A stretch of DNA of 64,000 bases from Selaginella tamariscina (GCA_003024785.1 PUQB01000170.1:272545-336544), one strand, 5' to 3'. Positions 12,001 through 25,746 are shown, counted from the first letter of the stretch. Notes: generated by a model not told the origin, from the letters alone. Translations and numbers: made by a program.

Positions 12001-13100
12001 TAAAAAAGCAAGGAGCTTAACTTGTAAGTTTTTTCCATTATATTATTATAATGTTAAATTTGAATAAAATAAATCTTATTTAATAATATATAAGTCAAAA
12101 TTTAAACAATTTGTAATATGCTTATATTGAATCATTGTCTTATAAATTGAGTACTAAAACTTTTTTGTTATTGAAAAAAATTTAACATAATTTTTATATA
12201 GAAAAACATAAAAAATGTACAATTTTGCACTTATATGAATTAATCAATACATTAAATTTATATTATATGCCATACATGTACGTACACATGCATGTATATA
12301 TATATATATTTTTTTTTTTTCACATTTGTAAGCTTAATTTACCTTAAATAATATATTATCTAATTAATTTCTTTTAAAATTATAAACTTAATAATAATTA
12401 ATTACTGATTAATATGTCACATATCTCATTTAACACACGGCCCTCGACTGTTGCATTGCATGTGGCATTTATAAAAAAACTAATTTGCCGTACTCAAATT
12501 AAATATTTGTATTATATTAAAACATTATAATTTGAAATGATAATGTAATTTTAAAATCACATTTATAAATTACAAATTTAAATATTATTTATAATTTACA
12601 TTTTAAATTTAATTTATTATTCTTATAATGTGTTTACTCTTTATTAATTTTTTTTTCTAATCTCTCTTAATAATTAATGAATGATATTTTCTTTCTTATG
12701 CATTATGCTTGTATTTTTGAATTGGAACACTTACATAATGGGACCCGTGTATAAGAAATTAAAAGGCAATTAATTTTTTTAATTCTAAAGGGTTTTTTAA
12801 TTAACATACGTGAAAACCTATTCACATATGCATTTAAATAAGAAAATATATTAATTTAAAAATGCATTTTTTAATCCATTAGAAATGCATATTTAATTTT
12901 ATTTTCCTTTTATGTCATAACAGTAATACATTAAATTTTTTTAAAAATTGGAATGCAAACTAGTCTTTTATTTTGGTTACGTCAACTGTTCATTACCGTA
13001 CGTAAATGTTATAAATAATTTATTTCTAATAATATTTTCATACGAAATACAATTGAAATATAAGATATATAGTCTACAAATCCGATTGGGTCATCCGGAA
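9046..13100. other. AT-rich desert
   Basis: About 4 kb of extremely AT-rich DNA without a supported gene. Runs of T and A, short AT palindromes and small ATA/TTA repeats dominate. GC-containing bases cluster only at the ends. I see no LTRs, transposase relics or organelle gene fragments in it. Confidence 0.65.
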
Positions 13101-14420
13101 ATATTGCATAATTGCTTACTCTAGAAGACAAAAAACAGCTCTTTTCGGTAACAACGTGCATGCATGAGAAACTACGTTCATTCGCTGTCCAGTTTTATAT
13201 ATCTCACTCGGTACAGTGGGACACAAGGAATCATGGAAAGGGTCTATCTTTAGACTATTTCTGTAAAATAATGAAACAAATAAGCGGATAACGTTGTTTC
13301 GCAACTGCTTCTTACTTGAGTTGCGTTTTACTCGTGCGAGACCGTCCGATCCAATATTGCCTGGTTACTTCGGTTGCGTTTTTCGTGCGACCGTCTGATC
13401 CAGCCGTCAGAATATTGCTTGGTTCCTTCCAGCCAAACAAGCACATCCATGTTAACTGCAGGAATATACTCTCTAATTAGTGCTTGACGAGCTGTCTGCC
13501 TTTTCTATTTGTCCAACTTTGCTTCCACGAATCACGACTCCCCAAATCTTTCTGAGCCATATATATATATATATATATAATTGTTGTCTGTGATGTCAAC
13601 TCTGGGGTGGAAAAAAAAGAACATTGTCGATCAAAGTGCAAACTTGGACAGCCAATATAAGCTGGCTGCACTGGATTGAGAGATCTTACACACGGTTTAT
13701 ACGTGCAATAGTATGAGTCCATCCGTTTCCATACGCGCGTCTACACGTAATAAACTTGTATATTACTATATATACACCAAACAAGATGTAGGCCCAGTAA
13801 CTCTTATTATAAACAAATCAATCGTATCTTCAAACCGTCCCTTGATCTTCTACGTGCTAAAATCCAGCTCTTTCATACGCAAATGTATACATGCAAGGGG
13901 CCCAACTGATTAAAAAAATACTCGAATATTCTAGTGATAAGTAGGTAATATTAAATACATTGGTGATCAAAAGTTCCTCAAGAAAGCCTAGTATATAGGT
14001 AGAGTGACTGTATTCATTTACTTCATAAACTGTATACTTCCACTCAGACATATCTTCAGTTGGAATATTTGCGTCATATATAAAAGGCACTTTGACACCT
14101 GACCCATAGATTAGGTCCAGTCGCGGTAAGTTTACCAGCGTGTGATGTCTGTAAAATCCTGGAAAGACACGTGTCATTTTCTTCTTTTCTTAGTTATATA
14201 TTTGTCATCTCTTTTTTAACAGCTCGAAGCCCCAGATAACACGCACACGAACACATGTGTTTTATACTTTTCACTTGTCCCACCAGAAAACTAAGTCAAA
14301 AAAAAACCTGAGACAGGGGATGGCCCCATATCCCAACTGTCATTACAAAAGCAGGGCGATTATCCATACACACTCCCTGGCGCGTGGGGGTGGTACTGTT
14401 CGTTCAGACGCGTTCCGCTG
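13101..14420. other. Intergenic region upstream of DREB gene
   Basis: No coding region is supported. Composition is less AT-biased than the preceding desert. A partial direct repeat (GTGCGACCGTCTGATCCA and GTGCGAGACCGTCCGATCCA) occurs at about 13335-13400, and a TA microsatellite lies at 13559-13579. Confidence 0.5.
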
Positions 14421-14424
14421 CTCC

Positions 14425-14463
14425 TTATATATACACTCTTGTAACCCTTGCACTAAACCCTAA
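14425..14463 (+). promoter_or_regulatory. TATA box and telo-box
   Basis: TTATATATAC at 14425-14434 is a good plant TATA box. About 20 bases on, AAACCCTAA at 14455-14463 is a perfect telo-box, an element found near the transcription start of many plant genes. Both precede the AP2 gene's first possible start codon at 14571. Confidence 0.5.
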
Positions 14464-14570
14464 AAACACTGGATTCTAAAATTCAAACTTCCCGCTATAA
14501 TTAAATCTTCGCTAATTTGGACAAAGTCATGCATTTCACTGAGCCATCTCTAGGGTTTCTAACTTTAGGG

Positions 14571-15516
14571 ATGCCGGAAGCTCCTCCTGTTCATGGTCTT
14601 CGTCTTGCTCAAGTTATGGTGATGTTTCGCTGTTGATAGACTCTCAACCACTGTGTGTTGCGAGGCAATTGGATTCAGAAGCAATCGCAGGAATGGCGGC
14701 ATTGTCCGACTGCGATTTCTTCACCAGGTACAAGCTCGGAGAGCGAGGAAGGAGAGAGAAGCAGGCGTCGCCGCAGGAAGAATTCGTCAGAAGAGGAACA
14801 TAATAATGGTAATTCTACAACAAGTCTGCATCTTGCTCGCTCTAACTCGCTCTTCGCTGTAGATATGATGTATGGATGCTCCTCAGGTGCAACACATGTA
14901 GAGATTTCTCAAGATCATCAGGACTTCCAGACTCTTCTGTCTCCCAGGCATTCGGAGGAGACAACAGCATCCTTTGTACAGGGGGATCCGGAGAAGGAGC
15001 TGGGGGAAATGGGTGTCCGGAGATACGCGAGCCCAAGAAGAAGACACGCATTTGGTTAGGCTCGTTCCAACACCGGAGATGGCTGCTCGTGCATAGTGTG
15101 TGCAATCAGTCTCAAGGGACCAATGCAGTTCTGAATTTCCCGAATTGGCAGACACACTCCCGCAGCTGGCAACCATCTCTCCGAAGTCTATTCAGCAGGC
15201 GGCAGCAGCTGCCGCAGCTGCATTCAGTTCATGTTCTCTTTCTTCTTCATCGTCTCCCAGAAAAGAACCGCGGGAGAGCATTCATCCAAGTGCATCCTTA
15301 GAGAATTCTTCTTCATTAGCTAACACGATCTCAGTTGTGCCTTCAGTGGCTCCATATGTGGACGAAGATATGATCTTCAATATGCCCAATGTTGTCAATG
15401 ATATGGCGCAAGCAATGCTCCTGCCTCCTCCACATTGGGAAACAGGGAGGACGCTGAGGAAGAAGAAGATACAGAGGAGCCATCTATTTGGAGCTATAGT
15501 TAACATATTAGTTTAG
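14571..15516 (+). CDS. AP2/ERF transcription factor, DREB type
   Basis: The AP2 DNA-binding domain is recognisable in pieces from about 14965 to 15140. HPLYRGIRRRSWGKWVS begins it, then EIREPKKKTRIWLGSF, then a damaged EMAARAY helix, then ISLKG and NAVLNFP. ELADTLPQLATISP and an alanine run follow, a pattern seen in DREB subgroups A-4/A-5. WVSEIREP with Val in the second strand is the DREB signature. The N-terminal part is Ser/Arg-rich. The C-terminal part is Ser-rich, then acidic (VAPYVDEDMIFNMP). The frame changes three or four times within the domain, at GG (15019), the helix region (about 15085-15100) and CCC (about 15137). Either the sequence carries errors or the gene is recently dead. 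The start codon is uncertain. Confidence 0.6.
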
Positions 15517-15882
15517 AGATTATGATTGTTTTGTGATCTCTAGTAATAATATTTCATAATATCTAAATTAAATTGAAATTAATTAATTTTATTACTATAA
15601 ATTATTATAATTAAATGTGGACAGAGATCCTTGTTGAATGGACTAGGAGCTTCCAGCAAAACTGTAAAGGGGAATCAGCAAGAGAATATTCGTTTCATTT
15701 AAATAAATAAAAATACCGTTATATAGTTTTTTTACGTTCAAAAAACATTCATCTGCATAAACAACGATCGAACGTGAAAGATATGGAAGATAAAGCTGGT
15801 TGAAAAATGTGAAGCTTTTGGTTTTTTGTTTTTTTTATACGTCATGTACGTACGTATGTAGATTTGTACAAGGGTTTCTAGT

Positions 15883-16551
15883 CATGGCGTCTCTGAGATG
15901 CATAAGATCTGCACTTGTGAGAAGATGTATATGGGAATTTGGTGCCCCCGTTGTGGGAATACAAGCGTAGGAAGTTATCAAGGTATGAAAACACACACGC
16001 ACGCACGCACGCACAATGGTAAAGTGTGTATTGTCGAAATAGATGGAAGATTTCGAATTCCCTGGAAATTTGGAGCTGAAAGGCATCTCTTTGTTGAAGC
16101 TTCATCCGATTGGTTGTTTTGCATCCTCTCGCTGGTTCCGATGCAGGTTTGAATTATGTACACATATATACATATATACTAAATTATTTAAAATATGATT
16201 AAGGTATTATGGTAATGGGATTGAATAGACCCCAGTCAAGGAATGCAATTGGAGTTGAAATGCTCAAGAAGCTTCAGAGTATACTTGAAAAGCTACAATA
16301 TGATATGGATGCACGTGTTGTGATTGTCTGTAGCCTTGTACCCGGTATCTTCTGTGCTGGAGCTGATCTTAAGGTTATATTTATACATACACACGTATAC
16401 ATGTATGTACGTACAGTGTATGTATGTATAACTATGTCAACCTTGTAAATAAACAAACAGGAAAGGAGGAAAATGACAGTTCCTGAAGCTCAGAAGTTCG
16501 TGAGGACTCTACGCTCAACATTTTCAGCACTCGAGGTAACACACACACACA

Positions 16552-16597
<46 letters not shown>

Positions 16598-17682
16598 GAG
16601 AGAGAGAGAGATAAGTATCTATTATCTAAGTCATTGTTATATCAGTGTTCGCACGCACGCGCACGCGCGCGCACACATGCTTGCGAGTGTAGTTAGTATA
16701 AGCTTATAATAAATGCAGGTATTGTCTATGCCAACAATTGCTGCGATTGAAGACCTTGCGTTAGGGGGAGGACTAAACTTGCCCTTGCCTGTGATCTACG
16801 TATATGTGGTTCGTTAAAATGGTGATTTTGTAGGTATATAAGATATGTGTATAGACACACACGTATAAATGTGTATGTGTGTGTGTGTGTGTATGTATAT
16901 ATATATCTATACTCTTGTATTAGGTTCCGATGCTGCATTTGGAATGCCGGAAACAGGCCTTGCTATTATTCCAGGGTATCTTTCCAAACTTTATATTACG
17001 AGGCGTACACTGGTCTATTGATGTATTATATATAATACGTATATGTTATATATAAAATTTACAGGGCTGGTGGCACAGTGAGGCTTCCACGGTTAATAGG
17101 AAGGTCACGAGCAAAAGAGATGTTTTACGGGCCGTAGAGTCAGTGCAGAAGAAGCAAAATCATACGGTGAGTATTATTCAAAACATTAACGATTCTTAGT
17201 ATTAATCATCTTCACGTTTACAGGTTTAGTAGAGTATCTACCCCAGCTGGTGATGCATACGAGGAAGCTCTCAAGATTGCCAGGAAAATCATCCAGCAAG
17301 TATTACTCTCTCTCACACAACACAATGCATGCATAATGTGTATATGGGAAGCACATAAAGATACGTGTGTGTGGTGTTTTGTAAGATATGTTTTTGTGCT
17401 TCTGCACATGTATATCATTCACATGATTCATACATGATTGTATTTGTGTGAAGTATGTGTTTTAACACACGCGTACACACACACACACACACATTATTTA
17501 TGCAGGGTCCATTAGCAATTAAGATGGCAAAGATTGCAATTGACCGTGGTAGCGAAGTAGATGCATCGTCAGGACTTGTAATTGAAGAAGCGTGCTATGG
17601 ACAAGTTTTGCAGTCTAAAGACAGGCTCGAAGGCTTAACAGCTTTTGTTGAGAAGCGGAGTCCTGTTTACCGCGGTGACTAG
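15883..17682 (+). CDS. Enoyl-CoA hydratase 2-like (AUH type), mitochondrial
   Basis: A multi-exon gene of the crotonase family, closest to plant probable enoyl-CoA hydratase 2 and human AUH, which hydrates enoyl-CoA intermediates in leucine/fatty-acid breakdown in mitochondria. Exons I can place: 16204-16373 ([24 protein letters not shown], first oxyanion-hole strand), 16461-16535, 16719-16808 ([16 protein letters not shown], second oxyanion hole), 16924-16975 ([14 protein letters not shown], catalytic Glu), 17065-17166, 17224-17299 and 17506-17682 ([24 protein letters not shown]). The first exons (15883 to about 16146) encode an Arg-rich, presequence-like start and are less certain. One-base departures occur near 16781, in TTTT at 17123 and in CCCC at 17241. 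Introns carry CA, TA, GA and GCAC repeats. Confidence 0.85.
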
Positions 17683-17815
17683 GTGAGCTTCTTACATCCT
17701 TAATGTGATATCATCTCATTTCATTTTATTGTACGTGTGTGTGTGTGTGTGTGTATTTGAGAGTGAGTTATCGATTTTTTTAGGGTTGCTTGCGATTTTT
17801 TAGGGTTTGGGCGGC

Positions 17816-18454
17816 ATGGTGTGCATACGGCAGGCGACGGTGGAGGATCTGCTGGAGATGCAGAGCTGCAATCTGATGTGCCTGCCGGAGAATTACCAGA
17901 TGAAGTACTACTTCTACCACATCCTGTCGTGGCCGCAGCTGCTGTACGTCGCCGAGGACAACAAGAAGATTGTTGGGTACGTGCTAGCTAAAATGGAAGA
18001 GGAGAGCACCGAATGCCACGGCCACATCACGTCGCTGGCCGTTCTGCGAACCCACCGCAAATTGGGGCTCGCCACAAAACTCATGACCGCGGCGCAGCGG
18101 GCGATGCAGGAGGTTTTTGGCGCTGAGTATGTCTCGCTTCACGTCCGCGAGAGCAACAGGTAATTTCAATCACATTACCGTCTACTGAGATTTGAGTTTA
18201 CACGAAACAGGGCTGCGTTTCATCTCTACACGGAGACGCTCGGTTACAAGATCAACGATGTCGAGGCCAAGTACTACGCCGATAGCGAGGATGCTTATGA
18301 CATGCGGAAGATGTTCAAGACTAAGTCTTCCGATGCCGGCGGCAAGGGCGGTTCGAGAAAGACTTTGGATAACAAGGCTGCTAAGGAGACTTCGGAAGCT
18401 GGCGGTTCCCGGAGAGGAAAAACCGACTACCGCGCGGCGGACAAAGTTGACTGA
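17816..18454 (+). CDS. NAA10: N-terminal acetyltransferase A catalytic subunit NAA10
   Basis: A two-exon gene (17816-18159 and 18211-18454; 51-base intron) encoding 195 residues. ATG 17816 gives MVCIRQAT, the universal NAA10 start. The GNAT fold is complete: [13 protein letters not shown] substrate loop, [11 protein letters not shown] strands, [16 protein letters not shown] with the acetyl-CoA-binding RxxGxA-like site (residues 81-86), and [13 protein letters not shown] across the splice. The C-terminal tail after YDMRKMF is Lys/Ser/Gly-rich, as usual. With NAA15 it forms NatA on ribosomes and acetylates nascent chains starting with Ala, Ser, Thr or Gly. Codon use is GC-rich compared with its neighbours. 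A T-rich stretch and the stop of the hydratase gene lie only about 130 bases upstream. Confidence 0.95.
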
Positions 18455-18631
18455 GACGAGCAGCCCATGTAAGTTGCACGTTTGTTTTACATGAAGATGT
18501 TCTTTTATTATTAGTCTATACATACACATTGAACTGTTCAAGCGCATTCTTGTGCCACATTAGTGAACGCTTCTTTCTAAATAACTGTTGCTGGATACTT
18601 GCAAGATCCATAACCTGTTCAAGTACAGGAA

Positions 18632-20132
18632 TTAGTAAATCTGGGAGTGTTTTATAATTGAATACGTACTTGGGTCGCGGGTGGTCAGATATGCAGCTCC
18701 GCTGAAATCACAGCTTGCTCCATTCACTCTCTGTTCAAGTAGTAACTATTGAATACGAACGAAGCATGTGAGTATGTCGTGTTGGGAAGAAAACACGGTC
18801 TCCCAATTTTTATGGATTCACAGTCCACACCGGCAGCTCCACATGCATAATTCACTCCACCCAGTATAGCTGTGATATCTGTATAGCTCTCATTAGCAAT
18901 GCACCACAGTCTCACAGTGCCGGGTGATGGATCCGGAGGTGGCTTTGCAATCGGCTGGTATTCATCTTCGCCGAGTTGTCCGGTTAAATCGATTTGATAA
19001 CTCGGACGGACGGTCCCGTTTGAGGAAGTGATGGTGAGGAGCCCCCAGTTCCGTTCTGTCACCGGTCCCGGCTTGAGATTCTCATTAAAGAGTGCGAATA
19101 TAAACGTGGGGAGAGGTCTGTGCGGTCGCCGTGGTGTACCAAACGGTGGTTTCGCTAAAACTCTCCGGACTAGACGACGGTTGTACAGTGCTGCATTATA
19201 GAAGTTGGCACCGCGCTCATCCACTCCGCCCTTTGTTGGCCAGCCGGTCTCGCTGAGGACCAAGTTAATGTCATCATACCCAAGCCTGCTCATCGCTGCC
19301 ACGACCGCATCGAGCTGGACGGTAAGCAAGCTGTTGTAGAGCAGTCCGTTGTGGGGATCAGTATAGCAACCATCGAACAACGCGAACTCTAGCGAGATGT
19401 TGAGCCGGTTGTACTGCCACGTGAAGAACGGATAGGCGTCGATGAAGAAATCCGAGTTGGTGGTACTTAGAAACTCGAGCATTGGCAGCATGATTGAGTG
19501 GGAGATGTCCGGTCGGAAAGTGCCATTTGAGGGAGGGAAAATGTAGCTTTGACGGACGTCAAGGACATTTATAGCGTGGGTAGTGCTTACTTTGATTCTA
19601 CGTTGAAGTCCGAGTCTTCTGAGTGCGGTGTGGATGTTCTTCATTGCAGGGACCAGCATCGGCCAAATGGTTTGCCGGGTGGTGAAGTCGGACAGTATCT
19701 CGTTCCCGACCAGGACTGTCCGGATGCGTGTGCTACCGAGGAAAGGAGTGACGTTGTGTTTGACCCAGTCGTATGCAGCTGCTTTGCTCGCTCCGATAGT
19801 TGGGATTTGCTGGTTGGGAACCATGACTGTTACTTTGATGCTTGTGTTGGATAAGGCAGTCAGGATACGGGGATTCGCGTCGTACAGCTTTACCTTGCCG
19901 ATTCTCATTCTGCGGATGAGCTTCACGGCCTGGACGGGGGAGGGAAGGTTGTTCCCAAGCTGGCCGTAGTCGACCCCAATGCTGCTGTGTCTTGCACGAT
20001 CTGGGAAACAGAGTACGAATGAGTTACGTGTCTGAATTGAGGAACAAAGAGCCTACTCTGCGTTGCTTCTGGAACGCTTGCAAATTGGAGGAACATCAGC
20101 AATAAAAATGGCCACATTCTACTCTGTTCCAT
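18632..20132 (-). CDS. Glucan endo-1,3-beta-glucosidase, GH17 plus X8
   Basis: Starts at ATG 20132 (MEQSRMWPFLLLMF), a signal peptide, with a second ATG at 20117. A 56-base intron (20001-20056) leads to SIGVDYGQLGNNLPSP, the usual GH17 start. The acid/base Glu lies in VLVGNE and the nucleophile Glu in VLSETGWP. A C-terminal X8 (CBM43) domain begins at LWCIANES with the expected Cys pattern (YAC, DC, PC). The main frame stops at 18724. One base shift there reads on through GASCDFSGAAY to a stop at 18632, completing the X8 domain, so a one-base indel near 18730 is likely. GTACGT at about 18672 could also be a splice donor to a GPI-signal exon. The enzyme cleaves callose in walls or plasmodesmata. 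It is convergent with NAA10. Confidence 0.9.
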
Positions 20133-20150
20133 GTGAGAGATTTGCTCCAC

Positions 20151-21159
20151 CAGAACCAGTCAAGTTTGGTGGCTTGTTATTGTTATGTCAGGGAATATCT
20201 AGAATTTAGACAGCTCGGCACCCTCTTTGCAACAACTGGGGTGAGCAACCTCATAAATTACATATATAACAGGCAGTGGAGTCTAGTAGTTCCGTTGGCA
20301 AAAGAGCTCTGTCTGATTAACTTATGATATTTTAACACAAGCGTATATCTTTTTTATTTAATATTATATTATATTAAAATCACATTGTTGATTTAAAATT
20401 AAATTTATTAATTAAATTTTTAAGATTCCACTCCAAACGGAAAATTTAACGGCGACATTAAAATTCAAATCTATAAATTTATATTTAAATTAAATAACAA
20501 TATTGTTAATTATGAATTAATTAATGTAATAATGTCTTAAAAGAAGTACACAGAGAATAGCTATACAGAACATTCTTTTATTATGATTATTAGGATTGGG
20601 CATTTGAAAGGCTTGAGAATGTTACTAGGAGTAATATAATTAAAAATAATTAATTCATCGTAGTAAAGAGAAAGTTTTAAATTGACTTTTGTGATACAAG
20701 GTTTGAAAATAAATATTTATATATGTTTTAAAAATCTTTATATTATGTTTTTTGTGGTTTATAAAGATATTCCATTCGTTATAAAGACATGAGAAAGCAT
20801 TGTTATAAAAAAATATGAAGATAAAAATTAACTAATAGAACACTAAGGCAAATTAAATAATGTTGAAAATAGCAACAAAGTGAATTCATCCAAAGTTTAT
20901 AAATTAATATATTTTAATTTTAATGTTTAAATTAGTATTAGAATTTAAATTTACACATGAAAATCTTATTATTAATTTTAAAATAAAGTTAAAATATTTA
21001 AATTTTAATTAAAATTTAATAATATAATTTATTTAAAATTTAATATATATAATTTTTTTATTAAATTATATAAAATAATTTAAAAATAGAAAGATACATT
21101 TGAGATTAATCATAAAATCAGTAAATACTAATCACTTGTTTACTGGTAGAAAATTGACG
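20151..21159. other. AT-rich spacer
   Basis: After about 200 bases of ordinary sequence upstream of the glucanase, the stretch is strongly AT-rich and has no supported gene. It ends at the left LTR of the Ty3/gypsy element. Confidence 0.55.
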
Positions 21160-21366
21160 TGAGAACTCTGACAAACAACACAATAAATATATGGAAATGC
21201 AAAAGAATTTTGATATCCTTTTTATTCAAGGTTAGGGTTTATATATATAAAGTAAAAGATATATTCTAACTATATTTGAACTATCTTATAAAGGATTTAG
21301 CCACACCATAAATATCTCTAGTAACTTCTAGAATATATCATGATTAACCTTCGTAATTACCTTACA
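21160..21366 (-). repeat. 3' LTR of the Ty3/gypsy element
   Basis: This stretch matches 25747-25956 over its whole length, with substitutions and small indels. Shared landmarks are GAGAAC..AACACAATAAATATATG at the left side and CATGATTAACCTTCGTAATTAC at the right. The short size is typical of small plant gypsy LTRs. Confidence 0.8.
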
Positions 21367-24300
21367 TTATCCCTCTCGTAAGAAAAACTTTTTCAATTAT
21401 AAAACGTGAGTAACCAAAGGTGCTTTTTAAGACTCAACATCTTGTATATAGTAAACTTAACGAAGAATCTTATAAGGACCAAGCCATTTCCACATAAAAT
21501 CTGAAGTGAGTCCTTTTTAATGAAGTTTTGGAAAATGCACAAGAACAAGGTCAATTTTCTATTAGTGACCTTGTTCTTGTGCATTTGCAGAACATTTGGG
21601 TCGGACACAAATTCAACAACAACAAGATTATAATTCTCATCATCGACCACCTAATAAAGGAAGAGCTCGATTTAAGTAAGTTGCCTAATATTGAGCTTCA
21701 GCATACTTAAATTTGTGAGAAGCCAAATCAACTTCTAGAGGCATTCGAGGGTCTCGCCCATACAATGCTTTGAATGGAGACATACCAATGGAACTCTAAA
21801 TGCAAGTGTTGTATGCAAATTCTAAGTATCGCAAATACCAATCCCAATCATTCTGAATAGGATTTACATACTTAGAAATCATATTTTGAAAGTCCGATTC
21901 AAACGCTCGACTAACCCATCTGTTTGTGAATGAAAGGAAGGTGTGAAAATTGTTGAATTCTTATCTATAAAGTAAGAACCTTCAAAACTTCAGCAATAAA
22001 GGCGGGTTTATTATCTGATAAAATTCATTTTGGACATGAATGGCGCAAAATTACCTGAGTGAGTAAAAAATCAGCAATACTATGGGCCATGACATCTGGT
22101 AAAGCTCCAACCTCCACCCGACGTGTTAAATAATCTGTTAAAACTATAACATATCAGTTGTCTGCAGCCGAAGGTGAAAAGAACTGATTAAATCCCATGT
22201 TACAAGTTCGAATGGCTGTTCTACCTATATAGATTTTAAAGCACCAATGATCGTGAGGAGTTCCGAGTCTGACACAATGAACAACTTTGTACGTACTAGA
22301 TCACATCTCGTCACATATTCAACTAATAAAAAGAACGTTGTAAGCTGTCCAAAGTTCTTCGATAACCAAAATATCCACTAGAAAATGGTGAATCATGATA
22401 TGCTGTAAGATACCTAGGAACAAAAGTGGTTGGAATTGCCAAACATGGTGAAGTTGCAACATCTGTACCAATAAAGTAAACCACACCGTCATATATGTGA
22501 ATTTGTGCTACAAAAAAGAGAAACAAGAGTTGGACGGTTGAAAGGATTGGTTAGTGCCAAACGAATAGGTTGAATCAAACATTTGTTTTCTAAGCCCTTG
22601 AAACCTCTGCAAGAAATGGAATTGTGAGATTTGATTGATAGGCAATAACTACACAAGGAGCCCTAGAAAGAACATTAACATCCATCATACTATCCCCCAG
22701 ACGATGTTAGACCTCAAAGTCGTACATCTGAAGTCGAAGTGCCCATCTGGCAGATCGTCCAAGCAACTTCATGTTCTTCAGTAAGGTAGAAATAGCTGCA
22801 TGATCACACTCCAAAAGCATATGAGACCCATGGAGATATACATGAAGACGCTCAAAAGCCCACACTGCAACTAAGCATTCAAGATCTGAAGCACAATAGT
22901 TATGTTCAGGGCCTTGCAATGCCCTACTCACATATGCAATGGGATCGAATGGACTCATCACATACCTTAGTCTGCATTAGGACTCTACCAATACTTACGA
23001 CAGAAGCATCTATTCGTAATATAAAAGAACGAGAAAAATCCGGATAATGAAGCACGGAGGGGATGTTAAATACTTTTATAGCTTACAAAAAGAATCTTCA
23101 CAATCGTCAGTCTACACAAAAGAACATCTTCATGCAGCAAGGCTCGTAAAGGAGCATTGACATCATCCAAATGAGGTATAAAATGTCCTAAATATGTAAC
23201 CTTACCAAGAAATTGTCATAAAGACCGTACATCTGTTGGGCGAGGAAATTTCGCCATAGCCTCCACCTTGGATGGATTCACACGTAACCCCTCATGAGAA
23301 ACCATGTACCCTAAATACGTAGTTTCGACTGTGCCAAAAACACACTTGGTCTTCTTCAACCTGAGCCCATACTCCCGTAAACAATCAAACACACAAGCTA
23401 CTTCCTTGAGATGATCTTCCTAAGATCCTTGAGTATGAACCAAAATGTCATCCAAGTACTTTGCAACTATCTCCAAAAACTCATCATCAAAAACTTCATC
23501 CATCATGTGCTGAAATGTGGCAGGAGCAGACAAACCAAAAGGCATAACAAGGAACTCATATAAACCAAAAGGAATTTGGAATGTTGTTTTGGGAACATCT
23601 TCGGGAGCCATAGGAATTTACTAATAACCTGAAGCAAGATCCAATTTAGTAAACTAACAATTCTTACCCAATTGATCTAGCAAATCCTGTGTGTTTGGTA
23701 TCTGGTTCTGTAACAACATTTACAGGATAGTAATCCACCGTGAACCGCTTAAATCCATTAGGTTTATCCACCAAATGAGGCTCTGATGCCCATGAACTAA
23801 AAGAATGGTGAGCTAACTTCTTCTCCAGCAACTCTGACACACATTTTTGTATAATGGCCAATTCTTTTGAAGCCTTCGAACAACAGCTTTAGAAGGTAAA
23901 GCATCCCTGTTTGAATGTGATGTTGTGTGCGACCTTAGCAGTAGGGTGATATTTGTAGAGAAAAGATTTGAATATTTCTTCAATAATTGTTGTACCTGAA
24001 ACTCTCACTGAGAAGAAGCTGGTTTAGTTGCCACTTATACATTTCCAGAGTTCCTTGACACCGAAGACACCATTGTTGAAACATTTGGCTCATGCATGAT
24101 GGCACTTGACAAAATTGGGTGTTCGATTGGCTTAAGGTGAACATCACAGTACCTCCTTTGGATATGATACTAAATATGTCTATCAAGGATAACCGTTTTG
24201 AAGAATGTCAGACGCATCTGAAAATATTGTTAGAGGACTGTGGTTGCTTCCCGAGGCTAATCAGGTTCATTTACAGTGCATGGCTAGACGCATTGAATCA

Positions 24301-25746
24301 AGGCTCCACATCGCTTGTGAGGGAGTTTATCCAAAGGAAAAGGTGAATGACATGAAAGTATCAACCACCGAGGCCCAAATTAGCAACTTGTCTTACATGC
24401 ATCTAGCCAAGTACACACAAGAATAATGTTAAAAATCTGGTGTGAGAATACATGGAGTTGCAACTCGTCTACATAAGTTCCAAACTGCAAAGGTACTTGA
24501 GGAAGTGTAGATGAAGCAGCTTGAGTACATCCATCACCATACAAAATATGTAAAGTTTCCTTACTTGGCACCGCTATCAAAGCACAACGTGTAACCATAT
24601 TAGTAGAAATCAAAGAAATACTAAAACAAGTATCAATAAGAACAGTTACATGGGTACTATGTACGAAACCTTAGAGGGAGTTCGTGAAGCTCGAGGTGAA
24701 AAAGAAAGAAAAGATGGAGGACTAGGAGATGAAGGAAAGGTGTTAGGTGCCTTCGTACCCAGCACACTTACTCGTTTCCTGCCTCCACAAGAGCAACATC
24801 CACAACAACAACCGATTGATTCTGACATGGACGCCAACTTGGATATGGTGGTCGCCAATCGGGAAATCACCGATAATGTGATAAGTGTGACCAAATACAC
24901 CACAAGCCCAACAAAACAATCGTCATCGTCTTTGTCCTTGGCACCATTAATGCGAGCAGCTTCCACCTCCATAGGTATAGGACCAGCAGGAGGATTGAAA
25001 GTTGGAGGAATGATGGCCTCTAAAATGGGTAATTGTACTCTTGGAGCCGCTTCAAAACGTTGTGCATGAGTGAAAGCCTCTTCCAAAGTGATAGGACCCA
25101 GTGCCCGAACATAACCAACAAGATCCAGTCGAAGAGTAGGCCATAACATCCTAATTTGTTACGCTTGGACATGGTGGGATCACCTTGCATGAAGAGATCA
25201 AATTGCATGACAGATTCATTTGGTGCTTACTTCAAATTATAGAGTTGTTGAAAGTATCATTAGAATCTTCTGCTTTCCCAAAAGCTAATTTAAACTCCAC
25301 TTGAAGAGTGAACTAGCAGTGCTCATCCGTGAATAAACATGTTAGTGGTGAACGACTATTATACAACTGGAGAGCAATATCTAAAAGACACATTGGAAAC
25401 TTGCGAAGGCAATGCATAGTTGTTCACCTATGATATGTGGCAATATTGATGAAATGAGCCAACTAATGGTGAACATCTGCACCTGGCACACCGCAAAAAG
25501 GTTGAGGCTGCACACGTGGGTTTAATTGAAGAGGAACTAGAATTAGAACTTGCAAGCTTTGAAGGAACTGTTCATACTAGTGTATGATGCGAATTAGTTT
25601 TACAAGTTGTTGGTCCATAAGAACCGTATGAGAAAGCCAAAAAATAAAATTAAAAATTAAAAATTAAAAAAAAAAATGAAAAGAAATAAAAGAAAAGAAA
25701 ATCAAAAGAAACTTCTTTCACAAATTGCCCGACTTTTCCACCAGTG

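Noticed and set aside
9046-13100. Organelle DNA insertion or hidden gene in the AT-rich desert
   Set aside because: No organelle gene, tRNA or rRNA sequence could be recognised and no frame had protein-like composition.
13857-14177. 106-codon minus-strand frame
   Set aside because: No recognisable domain, AT-driven composition and no promoter or splice context support it.
24119-24426. Plus-strand open frames within the Ty3/gypsy element
   Set aside because: They lie opposite the minus-strand gag-protease and polymerase region and have no recognisable motif.
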